Below are positions 13,001 to 23,040 of a stretch of 64,000 nucleotides of DNA, one piece after another. The DNA lies in NCBI GenBank assembly GCA_030248215.1, contig JASANG010000809.1, forward strand, positions 62,001 to 126,000, in the 5' to 3' direction. Source of the DNA: Enoplolaimus lenunculus (taxonomy: Eukaryota > Nematoda > Enoplea > Enoplida > Thoracostomopsidae). Every line of letters begins with the position of its first letter. Within the stretch, counting starts at the first letter, position 1. The notes below the pieces were generated by a model that saw only the letters and a list, made by a program, of their open reading frames with translations, made no database searches and was not told where the DNA came from. Position numbers and translations under genes: made by a program.

Positions 13001-13449
13001 TCATTTTTTCAAATCGATATTGCAACAAACCAATAATTTATAGACGCATTTTTTGGTACTGGAGCCGGAAAACAGATGTGTCTTAAGGTACCATCAAAAG
13101 CCAATCGGAGTGATGGAACCAAGGCTGTTAGGAAAACCAAACAGTAAGCACCATTTATGTAGATAATAGACTAGAAAAAAAAAACAGTTTTATAGGCAAC
13201 CATACACTATACAGGCCATTCGGCAAATCCTTTATATGATTTATAAACGAGGGAGAGCTTACGAATAATGCGTCATGTTAAAACATTCATACTTCCACTA
13301 GACATTTGAGAATCGCAACAGTAATTGTTTTAGAAAACTACTTTAGGTATTAATAAGTTTCTAAATACTATTTCATTTGCGGTACTAATCCTGTCAAATT
13401 GCAACCTTACTAAGTATCTGCATTTGATAGCAATGATGGCCAATGTTAC
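10046..13449. other. AT-rich intergenic DNA
   Basis: No gene recognised. It contains one long imperfect fold-back at 11149-11194, listed separately. The paired frames on both strands at 11463-11733 have no recognisable product and no convincing splice sites. Confidence 0.35.
11149..11194. repeat. 46-base imperfect fold-back palindrome
   Basis: CACAGAAAAAGTATTTCTG is followed by AATTAATT and then the near-complement ending in TTTTCTGTG, so the 46 bases fold on themselves with a few mismatches. It could be a remnant of a small inverted-repeat element. Confidence 0.6.
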
Positions 13450-13545
13450 TTTTAGGGCCGTAACCGTAGATGAAGCGTATTCCTAAGCCAAAACCTAAGC
13501 AAAAAATGTAGTCTAGCATGTAAGAATACTGTTTTACACGGGCCG
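13450..13545 (+). repeat. TTAGGC-core element, copy b (short)
   Basis: Left end GGGCCGTAACCGTAGATGAA, then ATTCCTAAGCCAAAACCTAAG, the AAAAAATGTAGTCTAGCATG tail, and a GGGCC end. Only a few CCTAAG units remain, so this is a contracted member of the family. Confidence 0.65.
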
Positions 13546-13700
13546 CAATGATGATAAGGTCACAAAATGATATAGCAATCACTTCAAGATTAGCCCGGGC
13601 CCTCATTCTGGGCGCGCGAGGCTAAGTGGGTCGGGGCCAGGCCGCTAGCTGAAATCAATCGCTGCACTTCCTTGTGCCAGAGCATAAGGATTTATAGTGT

Positions 13701-13970
13701 TTAATCCCTTCTCACATTGAGTTGCCTGCAGGCAACTTAGCGCAGTGTATATACGTTAAATAGTATATATCGCACCGTGTTTAACAATTGCAACACGTAT
13801 ACATAGTACTAAATCACCTCAAGACGTGAGAGCCCCCTCGGGCTCGAGCATCAAGCTCCTATAGCTGAGTGGTGATGGCATACGCCTCCAGTCCAGTCAC
13901 TAAAGTTCGAATTCTAGCCTAAAAGTAGGTTTCAGGGGAAATAAAAAATATTCATGTGAGAAAGGGTTAA
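13701..13970 (+). mobile_element. TTAA-flanked MITE with tRNA-like core, copy 2
   Basis: This 270-bp copy has an intact TTAA at both ends (13701-13704 and 13967-13970). The A box TAGCTGAGTGG is at 13862-13872. The B box, GTTCGAATTC at 13905-13914, carries one change relative to the other copies. High similarity to the copies at 8.5 and 54.5 kb suggests recent spread. Confidence 0.85.
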
Positions 13971-14164
13971 TATTTTTATTGGCCCTGTAAATAGCTTGTA
14001 TACACATCGTTAGCACGATGACATATTTAAAATCAAGTTTGATTCTCTTCTGAGACTGATTTCAGAGTTATGGGGCCCATCAAAAAATCATTAAACGTTA
14101 TCTTTAGTTTCCATAAAGAGCCACCGTAATGTATAATTAACCGGTGACTTATTTTAACAACCAG

Positions 14165-14455
14165 CATAGAATCCCGGAATTTCTGACGGGGGCAGGGTGG
14201 CAAATGTTATGAAACGTAAAAATTCTTAGACAGAAACCTTATGATTTTACCGAAAAAAATTTTCTGATGGGGACAATTTTCAGGTGAAGACCTTATCATT
14301 TTATCACAAAACATTTCTGAGGAAAAAGTTAGGGACCGTATCTCTTTATTTACAAAACATTTTCTGTGAGGAAAATTTGCAAGGTAGGGACCTATCTATT
14401 TTATAACAAAAAATTTCTGATAATAGGGCGTACACCCCCCTCTGGATTCTAATGG
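14165..14455 (+). repeat. Degenerate repeat built of about 70-bp units
   Basis: Four loose repeats of a unit with GACCTTATCATTTTATCAC followed by AAAATTTCTGA and AGGAAAA, ending CCCCTCTGGATTCTAATG. A second copy with the same unit and a CCGCTGGATCCGCTAATTC end lies at about 32520-32760. The ends resemble the GGATCCGCCA ends of the hAT-type element at 49.5 kb, but I could not find a target duplication. Confidence 0.5.
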
Positions 14456-14844
14456 CGAAAACTCACCGGGTGTTGGTAGGTGAAATCAATCCTTTCGGAA
14501 TTGCAATCGTTAATTTTTATCACTTTATGTGTGAGGTCTCGTATAGATTCGCCACTCAGTACACACACAATAGACTCACGCAGAATCTGGACATTGGTCT
14601 AAAATTGTTATCGTGTTATTCGGTTGGACGTTATGCAAGGAAACGTTTATATTTTTGTACATATATTCTCACGACAGATTGACATGTATGGCAAGTACTT
14701 GATTTGCAACCGCAATACTGTTGGTTGGATGCTTTGTGTGCTCCAGATATGAAATTTGTGGGCCCAGGCCCATTCCGGTCGGGTCCGGGCCTAGGATGAT
14801 GGGACCGGGCCCTAAAAACCGAGTCGGTTCCAAACCTTATGCGC

Positions 14845-14920
14845 TTACGGACTCTTAGGGATACGGACTCCTATTGATTGGGACTCAAAATGGGTTCCCC
14901 TCTTATTCGGGTCACTACAT
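14845..14920 (+). mobile_element. Right-end fragment of the TA-flanked MITE
   Basis: ACGGACTCC and GGACTC units followed by TCCCCTCTTATTCGGGTCAC match the right end of the element at 7724-8172. The left end is absent. Confidence 0.6.
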
Positions 14921-15039
14921 TACTGGCATAATAAATACCGATTTTTAGAATTCAATCTTTTACGCTAATATCAATTTGCTTGAGGGTCAGGGTACTTCCT
15001 TTAGAGCAACATGTTAAAACAAGTGATTAAGAAACGAAA

Positions 15040-15544
15040 ATTGAGGATCGGGAACTCAAAAAATACAAAATCGAGTTTCGGATATCCGAAATAGAAAATT
15101 TCATTTCGGATATACGGATAAATATCCGGCAAGAATTGCCGGATATGAAAAAATATCCGATACCCATCACTAATCGTAACATGGGTCGTTTACCGACGAG
15201 TATTAAGGTGTGCGTCCCGCGCTGGCAAAAAGTGGTGACAACCTGGTCCGGTAAGAACTTTGCTGGATGTTCCGGTAATTTCGATAGTGACATTAGCTAA
15301 AACGAAACGCGCTAAACAGATAAATTACTACAGAAATTGCCGGAACCTCCGGCAAGTCTACCGGAGCCGGAGGTCGATCTTCTACCGAAGCCAGACCTCC
15401 GGTTGTACCCTGGTGATTTACAATTATTTTTTAACGTAAAAATAACAAAATTTACCATTTTAATAACGGAAATGGAAACCGATTTACCGGAAATTCCGGT
15501 TCCGACACATTTTGTTGACCTCCGGCTCCGACACATTTTGTTGA
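15040..15544. repeat. CCGGA-rich repeat region with one end of the CAGGGTGCAACCGGA element family
   Basis: Multiple GGATATCCG-type units (15075-15160) and CCGGAGCCGGAGG-type units (15350-15400) make short palindromes and fortuitous open frames on both strands. CCGGTTGTACCCTG at 15399-15412 matches the terminal repeat of the hAT-like elements at 21118-21434 and 31931-32368. The other end was not found, so this copy is partial. Confidence 0.5.
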
Positions 15545-15655
15545 TCAAAGCGTATTCCTAAGTCTAAGCAAAAAATGTAGTCTAGAATGTAAGCCTACTC
15601 TTTTACAGACCCAATAGCGGCCGGGACGGCCCCGAAATTAACATGGGCCCTGACG
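15545..15655 (+). repeat. TTAGGC-core element, copy c (left-truncated)
   Basis: AAGCGTATTCCTAAGTCTAAG, then the family tail AAAAAATGTAGTCTAGAATG, TACTCTTTTACAGACCC and a terminal ACATGGGCC. Confidence 0.65.
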
Positions 15656-16523
15656 GCTGTACTTGTAAAAATCTAAAAACAGATAGTAATCAAACCAATG
15701 ACTGTTGGAAGAAACGACCAAACCCTGTCTTCAAACCTAATATCTATGCTCGGTAGTTAAACGAAATTTTTAGGAACTATGCAAAGATGTGCGACGCTTT
15801 TTATCATATTGGCGTAATGACATGGTTTTTAACATATACTGACAATCGATGTATAAACTATTTTATTCTTCCGGCATACAGATCGCTGACGAAATCCCAA
15901 ATATAACTAAACAACAATAACTTTAATCACACTCATCGCATAAATTATAAAATTGTAAAAAACTGAGTTGCGTAATGAAATTAAAGCAATAGACAAACTC
16001 AGAAATGTTTACGTTTTACGCTCAGTAGCACTATTCATAATCTAAACACCAGGAACGATTCTCAATAACGCATAGCAACACCGATCGATGCTAATTGTAC
16101 CCAGCTATGGATCTCAATCTCTGCTTACACGTATGACCTATCAACAGCGAAAACTTGCCAAATTTCAAAGATTTCTATTGGCTGGTTCTAGATTTACAAG
16201 GCCTCTTCCTGTCTACCAAATGGTGATAGAAAACTACAAACATTTGAGAAAAAGACAAAGACATCAAAACAGTAACTAAAACATTTTCTGTGATTGTTTA
16301 AGTTTAATTATACGAATCTAGAGACTGAGACACCAATAATTACAGTTGAGTGCATTATCAGCGCGATTGCGAAACACAATTCTAATAACTTTGGCAAATA
16401 AAGTGAATGGCGGGTCACTTAATTCCACACTCGTCTAATCCATTATTTTCTAGTAATGTTTCGTAACAAAACGTATTTTTAGTCTCGAGTTCTAACAAGA
16501 ATATTTCCGCAACGATCGAAACA
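15656..16523. other. Intergenic, no feature recognised
   Basis: AT-rich sequence without repeats I can match elsewhere and without a convincing frame. The 63-codon frame at 16088-16279 has no family resemblance. Confidence 0.3.
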
Positions 16524-17423
16524 TTAATTGAGCGAAGGTTTTATGTTTTGTACTTGGGGGTCAAAAGGTGGATGTCCGTCCGTCCGTCTGTCCGTCCGAA
16601 AACAATATCAGAAACGGCCGAACCGATTTTGATAAACTTTTTTGTTTGAAAGCCAATTATCCTGGGGTGTTAACCTCGGATTAGGATTTTAAAATTTTAA
16701 GTCGTTTATTAGCTACAGGCTAATTTGCATAATTAATTAAGCCTAAATTAGGACTTTCCACAATATTTCACTAATTATTACAGTTACAAGCAAACTAATT
16801 TTAGCGTTAAATGGTTTTTGGGCGCGAGGAATCTGCGTAGACTGTTTACAAACCTCCAACACCGATAATTGAACAGTTAGCTATTAGATAATTTGCATAT
16901 TAGCATAGTTTATAAGCCTAAATTAGGACTTTTTACAATATTTCACCAATTATTAAGGTTAAAAGCAATATAATTTCAGCACTAAAGGGTTTTTAGGTGA
17001 GAAGAATTTGAATAAATAGTTTACAAACATCCAAAACCGATAGTTGAATATGTAATAGCTAATTTGCATATTAGCTTAATTGACAAGACAAAACTAGGAC
17101 TTTTTAAATTATTTCAATAACTATTAGGGTTTACTGAAGGTTTTTGGGTGCGAGGAATCTGAATAAATTGTTTAAAAACCTCCAAAACCGATAACTGAAT
17201 AGTTAGCTAATAGCTAATTTGCATATTAGCTTAATTGACAAGACAAAAATAGGACTTTTTAAATTATTCCAAAATTTATTAGGGTGACTGAAGGGTTTTT
17301 GGGTGCGAGGAATCTGAGGAAATTGCTTACAAACCTCCAAAACCGATAAATGAATAGTTAGCTAATAACTAATTTGCATATTACCTTAATTGCTTACGTG
17401 TGTTCGAGCTCCGCTCAATAAAT
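16524..17423 (+). mobile_element. 900-bp non-autonomous element with GAGCGAAG inverted ends and 155-bp tandem units, copy 1
   Basis: Left end TTAATTGAGCGAAGG pairs with right end CCGCTCAATAA. After the left end comes a GTCC-rich microsatellite (16570-16600), a conserved ACCGATTTTGATAAACTTTT stretch, then five tandem units of 155-170 bp that each start CTAATTTGCATA (16720, about 16888, 17059, 17214, 17369). There is no coding sequence. Two more copies lie at 26584-27526 and 42310-42919 in the opposite orientation. Confidence 0.8.
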
Positions 17424-17522
17424 GTAGTTCCACTACTGCGACTAGTAAATATATTCTATAGGTACAGATAAAGCAATATTTCAAAACAGCATAACATATC
17501 TTATGCATACATGTGAGTGTTA

Positions 17523-17689
17523 CGGCCCATGGCACTTTGAGGGCGCACAATTTTTACACGGGACTTCTCCAATAGAGTAAGTTTAAGCTAAAGACTATGT
17601 TTTGCTTAGGCTTACGAGCAACCTCAGTAACAGTTATACTTAAGCAGAGCTATAAGCTTAGAAAATTGCCTATACTACTGTTACGTCCC
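17523..17689 (-). repeat. TTAGGC-core element, copy d (inverted)
   Basis: Reads on the minus strand as GGGACGTAACAGTAGTATAG, a short degenerate CCTAAG core, AGTCTTTAGCTTAAACTTAC, TCTATTGGAGAAGTCCC, and a final CATGGGCCG. Both family ends are present, so it is close to full length. Confidence 0.7.
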
Positions 17690-18673
17690 TTAAAGTAACA
17701 TTGGCCTATAAGATTATGAAAGACGCATTAAGCATAAAAACCACACAATACTTATGTGCTTATTCAAAAATGTCGTATGTTTTCATCAGTGACTTCTGCA
17801 CAAACGCCGAAAACGGTAATTTAAAAAAGAACTCGATAGTTTGGAATAATGTAACTTTGAGCTAAAACATTTTCCAGACAGCGGAAATAACCAATGGCCA
17901 ACTTTAATACTCGCGAATTACGTAAATAAATTTCAACCGAGACCTGCAGTACATAACAGTAACGCTTGAGCATACGTCAACCAAACGTAATACCAGAAAT
18001 GCACAAAAATACATAGAAAATTGCCAAATGTTCAATGTTGACAAGAACAGTAATAGTAATTGCTAAAATGACTATAGGTTTAGCAATACCAAGAGAATAA
18101 TATCGGAAACCAAGACGTTTTCCCGTTAAACTCCGTGGTCAAAAAACACTACAAATACCGACAAAAAATACAAATATTTCAAGCAAAGAACTGACTACGG
18201 CAAAGCGAACTTAAAAGTAGCATACATTTCAATATTTAAAAGTAAGGGATATGTAAATGTGATTAAAAAACATGCCCCCACAACTCCGGATATTTGGTGA
18301 CCAACATAATAAGTTGTTATTGAAAATTTATTACTGATAAAACGCCCCCATGTTAATATGTACACTGAAATTGTATGAACCCGAACGTGATGCTAAAGAA
18401 TCACTACAGTTCAACATATAAACCAAAAAAAGTGACTACTATTCGTTAAGCACAGATGCGTTGCTACGCGTATTAAAGAAACAAATGACGGGATAGGATA
18501 GAAAATGTGAACTTTATAAGCTTCGCTGCTTTTTGTTGACGTAAAACAAAACAAAATAAAATATAAATCCGGGCAAAAAGCAACACAAAGCTACTGTGAT
18601 ACAAGCGTTGCCTAAAATACATACCATTAGTTACCATGACCAATTTACGGGTTCAACTCGAAGCACACCACAC
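17690..18673. other. 3' flank of the FITM-like gene
   Basis: Non-coding. On the minus strand an AATAAA motif lies about 340 bases after the FITM stop codon (near 18327-18332) and could serve as its polyadenylation signal. No other feature is seen. Confidence 0.35.
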
Positions 18674-20189
18674 TCAATGTATCTCTTGCACACTTGATCG
18701 ATCACTGCTTTTTCGACGAGCGCGCCTGGCTGCCAATGGACTCTGAACCAACGGAGCAACCTGATAGTTGAACGCCCCTTCGCCCGGCAACCCAGGTGAC
18801 TTGCCCAGCCGATACCATCCGCGGTACGTCACAGCCCATGCGGTAATCGCGATCACAGCGCCTAAAATTTTGTGCAAAATATGATGATGAAACAGCGAAG
18901 TGACCAGAAGGCACCAGTACCAAATGCCGGATAAAATGAGTAAAAATGTCGCGAACCAAATTTTAATCAGTGGTCGATAGCGTTTAAGTGCGTCCGATGT
19001 ATCGGATGCGTCGTTTGGACTCAAGAACAGACGAACAGAAGGATCACGAGCACGTTGTTGTTCAACCATTCGCGTCAGTCTTCCCCATTGATAAAATGCA
19101 CGCGCTTCTTCAGCCATAATTAAAATCGAATAAATCAGTATAAAACAGTGTCCCGAAATATCATAAGAATACCACCGGCCACCGGCAACAAGGCAATCGA
19201 ACTTCGATGTAGCATATTTTCGTCCGACAGTACACACACGCGTACGGCGCTCTATATTAGCGAACGTTGAAGTACAAACGTACCAAACCGCTGTTGCGAC
19301 TATTACTCTGCTTAAATGTCGAAATACCGCTGGTGCGTGTCCTAGAATTAAGTTCCGAAAATTTAAATTACAGAAGAAACGGCAGAAATGCAATAAATCG
19401 TACATATAAATTACAAGCGGTACCTACAAAAACTAAAAATTAGAACATCATTGTAACTGAAAAACATTGAAACCAGCGGGCTTAAAATTAGCAAAACAAA
19501 GACAGAAATAAACTAAAATATATCTGTTGTGTATTGCAAATATTTTTTGTATCAACGCTTGACCTAAGCAATCGTATAAATTGCATAATAACTATGGAAT
19601 AAACTGGTCAACTGATCTTGAAACCTAAACCTTAACCTACTGCAAAACTTAGCAGTAATACCGAACTATTATCCACTTTTAAGTAGCCATTGGTAATATA
19701 GGACTTACCGGCACAGTACACTGTCGCTGTGCAAAACACAAACGGTACAACGGCAATCAGGGTCCACAACCATCCCCATTTAACAAACACAGCATTCAAA
19801 ATATTATTTCGGTGTGTCAACGCATAGCGTTCAGCTTTGTACTCTAAATTCATATTGTGACACAATAGCGAACCAGCAACCACAACACAGAAGCAAAACA
19901 CGACTTTCGATCGAATTGAGACAAAATGATGCGCACGAGCAATGTCTAAAGCACATCCCTCGCAAATTTCACGTAGGGTCACTGGTGATGGCGCACGCGG
20001 CTTGCTGGGTTTTGATGCAGATGAGTCTTGAAAAGAAGCGCGGGGCCCAGTGGTGAAACCACCGCCAGCAGAAGAACTCGTGACAAACTGAGACATCAAT
20101 CGTTCCTGATCATCGGAAATGATCACATCGACGTCGTCATTAAACCTAACACCGCCGACTGGATCTTTGTATACTCTTTTTTTATTCAT
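18674..20189 (-). CDS. Fat storage-inducing transmembrane protein (FIT/FITM family), two exons, complete
   Basis: FIT proteins are multi-pass ER membrane proteins that cleave fatty acyl-CoA and are needed for normal lipid-droplet budding. Exons are 20189-19709 and 19341-18674; donor CCGGTAAGT and acceptor TTCTAG join in phase and give 382 residues. Matches to the family: HRNNILNAVFVKWGWLWT (N-terminal half), VATAVWYVCTSTFANIE, FDCLVAGGRWYSYDISGH with the first catalytic His near 225, then LLVTSLFHHHILHKILG with the second His near 313, and a C-terminal TYRGWYRLGKSPGLPG. Several membrane segments are obvious. The N-terminus before the first helix is about 90 residues, longer and more Ser/Pro-rich than in vertebrate FITM2. 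The true start could be an internal Met, though the chosen ATG opens the frame. FITM1 and FITM2 are not distinguished here. Confidence 0.93.
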
Positions 20190-20242
20190 TTGATACTTTA
20201 TGTTCAGGTCAAGTAAATCTAATCCTAAATCTAAAATGTACT

Positions 20243-20285
20243 ATAAGCATGTGAGACATGCTTGTCCATTATGTGCGCATGCAAA
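20243..20285 (+). repeat. Solitary copy of a MITE terminal repeat
   Basis: ATAAGCATGTGAGACATGC and the following TTGTCCATTATGTGC repeat the left end of the element at 20533-20658 in the same orientation, about 290 bases upstream of it. It is a partial copy or the left part of a composite. Confidence 0.65.
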
Positions 20286-20360
20286 ATAGAGCTGTTCATT
20301 GTATGTATGCTATCCGGCGGATTTCGACACACATACTCGACGAAAAAAGTAGATCAAGAG

Positions 20361-20440
20361 GCAAGCTACGTGGCGTAGTGGTAGAACGTCTACCTAAAAA
20401 TCCATAATAAGTGACTTAGACTGCATGGGGCTACGCCGTG
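20361..20440 (+). other. tRNA-like 5' half (A box only)
   Basis: CTACGTGGCGTAGTGGTAGA contains a good A box (TGGCGTAGTGG, 20371-20381) and resembles the D arm of a tRNA. No acceptable B box or T arm follows, so it is not a tRNA gene. A decayed tRNA-derived SINE head is the likeliest reading. It lies between the two direct copies of the MITE end. Confidence 0.35.
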
Positions 20441-20532
20441 AGCGCAAGGGTAAATTGCCGCGTTTTGAACACGGTATCAAGCCGAAAATAAGTTGGACCC
20501 TCAAGGGACAACCTCGCCGAAAACTGGGGCAT

Positions 20533-20658
20533 GTAAGCATATGAGACATGCTTGTCCATTATGTGCTGTATCGACCGTATGCTGCCGGCAATCATACAAC
20601 ACAATCTGCATTGCATTTATTGCATATGCACTACGACAAGCATGTCTCACAAGCTTAC
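20533..20658. mobile_element. 126-bp MITE with about 24-bp inverted ends
   Basis: Left end GTAAGCATATGAGACATGC then TTGTC; right end (inverted) GTAAGCTTGTGAGACATGC then TTGTC, two mismatches. The interior is too short to code. It lies just upstream of the FITM-like gene (minus strand). I cannot define a target duplication. Confidence 0.7.
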
Positions 20659-21117
20659 CACATGTACTAGAGCATTTGCCAGCATTCGAAACTCACTCCG
20701 TAGATGACTATAAATCAACATTAAAAATATCACCTGCGAATTAACACAAAGTATATTAATCATAAGTTTACCAAACTCAGCAAAAAATTAACATTTGGTG
20801 TGATTTGCGTTATACTTTCTGCTAACCTCACTAGCTACGTATATACAGTTTCGAAAATAAATTTTGCAAAATACTCAAACTTCCTACGTTTTCTCAGAAA
20901 TAACACACATTTTTCAAATATATGAGCTTTGGTTTAAAAACAGTTGCCAAGTTTTACGTTATATATGTTACTGAATGCGTCCGTATTGAAAAAACAAGTA
21001 GAACGGGAAACAGGTAATGAAGTGTATAAATTTCGGCCAAATACTCTGTTTAAAAGCCGTCCCATTTTAAGCGACAGCAATGTACCTGGAGTACACACAG
21101 CAAATATATATACTTGG

Positions 21118-21434
21118 CAGGGTACAACAGGAGCTCTGCCTCCGGCTCCAGGTCCGGTAGAATTTTTACCGAGGGTTCCTCAATTTCGGTAGTAAAATTT
21201 TGCATAATTTCGCAAAATTTATCTGTTAGCGCGTTTCGTTTTGCCTTTCCGCAATTCTCAGGAACGAATTTTCGAAATTCGCATAAAATTAGCTAATTGC
21301 AGATATTGGCTAAAATTAACTAATTAACCATCATTTTTACTACCTCATTTCGCTTCACCTCCGGCTCCGGCTCCGGCAACTTTCGTTGACCTCTGGCTCC
21401 GGCTCCGACATTTTTCACATCCGGTTGCACCCTG
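21118..21434. mobile_element. 317-bp hAT-type MITE with perfect 8-bp target duplication
   Basis: Terminal CAGGGTACAACAGGA at the left and TCCGGTTGCACCCTG at the right are inverted repeats (13 of 15). They are flanked by the identical octamer ATACTTGG at 21110-21117 and 21435-21442. Eight-base duplications and CAGGG-type ends are the hAT superfamily signature. The interior holds CTCCGG-rich tracts near both ends and no transposase. Confidence 0.88.
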
Positions 21435-21442
21435 ATACTTGG

Positions 21443-22195
21443 GACAATGGGGACAATTGGGAGAAGTGTAAGGTTTCGACAGACGGACAGGTGGGACTGT
21501 GGGATAGTTGGGACAGAGGGACAGTTGTGACAGCGGAACAGTTGGGACACAGGGACAGTGGAATGGTTGGAACAGCAGGACAGTTGGGAAAGAGGGGACA
21601 GTGGGATAGTTGAGATATCGGGACAGCTCTGACAGCAAGACACTTAAAACAGGTGGACAGTTGGGACAGCGGGACAGTTGGAACAGCAGAACAGTTGGGC
21701 TGTTGTGAAAGCGGGATTGTTGGGACAGTGGGGACAGCGGAAAACCGGGGAAGTTGGAGCTGAGGGACAGTTGGGACAGCGGGATTGTTGGAACGGACAG
21801 GATTGTTGGAACAGTTGGACAGTTGGGACAGTTAGGACAGCAGAACAGTTGGAACAGCGGGACAGTTGGGACAGCGGGACAGTTGGCACAGCGGGACAGT
21901 TGGCACAGTTGGACAGTTGGGACAGATGGCACAGCGGGACAGTTGACACAGTTGGACTGTGGGCAGTTAACAGCGACACAGTTGGGAGGGACAGCGGAGC
22001 AGTTGGGACAGTTGGGACAGCTGGGACAGCTGGAACAGCGGGTCAGTTGGAACAGCGGGACAGTTGGACCAATTGGACAGTTAAGACAGTTGGGACAGCG
22101 AGACAGTTGGGACAGCGGGACAGTTGTGTCTGCGGGACAGATGGGACAGAAGGACAGTTGGGTCTGCGGGACAGATGGGACAGGACAGTTGGACC
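21443..22195. repeat. Minisatellite of GGGACAGTT / GGGACAGCG units
   Basis: About 750 bp of tandem 9- to 18-base units on the GGGACAGTT, GGGACAGCG and GGAACAGTT theme. It begins one base after the target duplication of the neighbouring hAT-type MITE. The unit lacks stop codons in most frames, so long frames open on both strands (up to about 290 codons on the minus strand). I regard these as non-coding. Confidence 0.92.
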
Positions 22196-22359
22196 CACAA
22201 CATGAAAAGCTCCTCAGCATATATAAATTATTTATTTGGATTCTCTGGGGGCTGTCTCGGGCTGCCTACTGACCTCCCGAAAGTTCAAGGGATCATAAGC
22301 AGGATCCACACGAAGCAATACATTATTGGAACACTTACCTTGCTCAGCCACTGCACACC

Positions 22360-22575
22360 TTGAAACTGGGGATCAGAAGGTGCTGCAACCCCTTCCCCCA
22401 AAGGAAAGTAAGATCTGCTCCTACTATACCACATTCTCAGTATATATAAGTATATATTATATATATTATATATATATGGGGGTCGGGGGGCTGCAACCTC
22501 CCCACCCCGTGAAAAGTATACACTGCCCCTGCTACGCCACATTGTCACGATTCTCATACTTTTTATATATATTTT
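22360..22575. repeat. Two-copy tandem repeat with TA-rich spacer
   Basis: GGTGCTGCAACCCC and the following AAAGTAAGATCTGCTCC, then CCACATTCTCA, recur about 115 bases later as GGGCTGCAACCTCC, AAAGTATACACTGCCCC and CCACATTGTCA. The copies are separated by a TATATA run. It probably derives from a dispersed GGCTGCAACCCC-type repeat. Confidence 0.6.
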
Positions 22576-23040
22576 ATATATCTTTATATTTGGCTGTGTA
22601 TTTGTATACATACTACTTTTATACTATATTCTGTCGCAAAAACACCCCAAAGCACCAAATAATTTTTCTCACATTATATATCATGTAAATATTCACTCTT
22701 TTAAATAAAAAGGGACCATTTGGCTATTGAATTTCTTAATTTCTATTGTATATTGTATCGAACAATTGCAACATATTTGTAATAAAAATGGCAAGATATA
22801 CCTACGCGATTTTAGCGTAAAAATAACAGAATTTCCGGTATACTTATAACGGAAACGAAAACGGACACCGATAATTTTATTAAATAAAGTATTGTGAACT
22901 CATTGAAAACCTTGAAGAATTAAACTGGATTTTAAATTGTTGGATATTTCTTTCACAAAAAAATCTGAATGCTCAGCATATAACAATTTGTAATTTGCCA
23001 TCTATATCACCTTATGACGTCATTTGTGATTGTGCTTTTC
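22576..23040. other. 3' flank of the 477-residue protein gene
   Basis: AT-rich. A stretch at about 22810-22880 resembles the flank of the CCGG-rich repeat at 15.4 kb (CGTAAAAATAACAGAATTTCC then ATAACGGAAACGAAAACG, compared with the sequence after 15430). No clear polyadenylation signal stands out. Confidence 0.35.

Noticed and set aside
20361-20440. A tRNA gene
   Set aside because: Only a D-arm-like A box; no anticodon or T arm could be folded.
21345-22272. Long open frames on both strands (up to about 290 codons)
   Set aside because: They follow entirely from the stop-free unit of the GGGACAGTT minisatellite. Composition is a two- or three-residue cycle and both strands are equally open.
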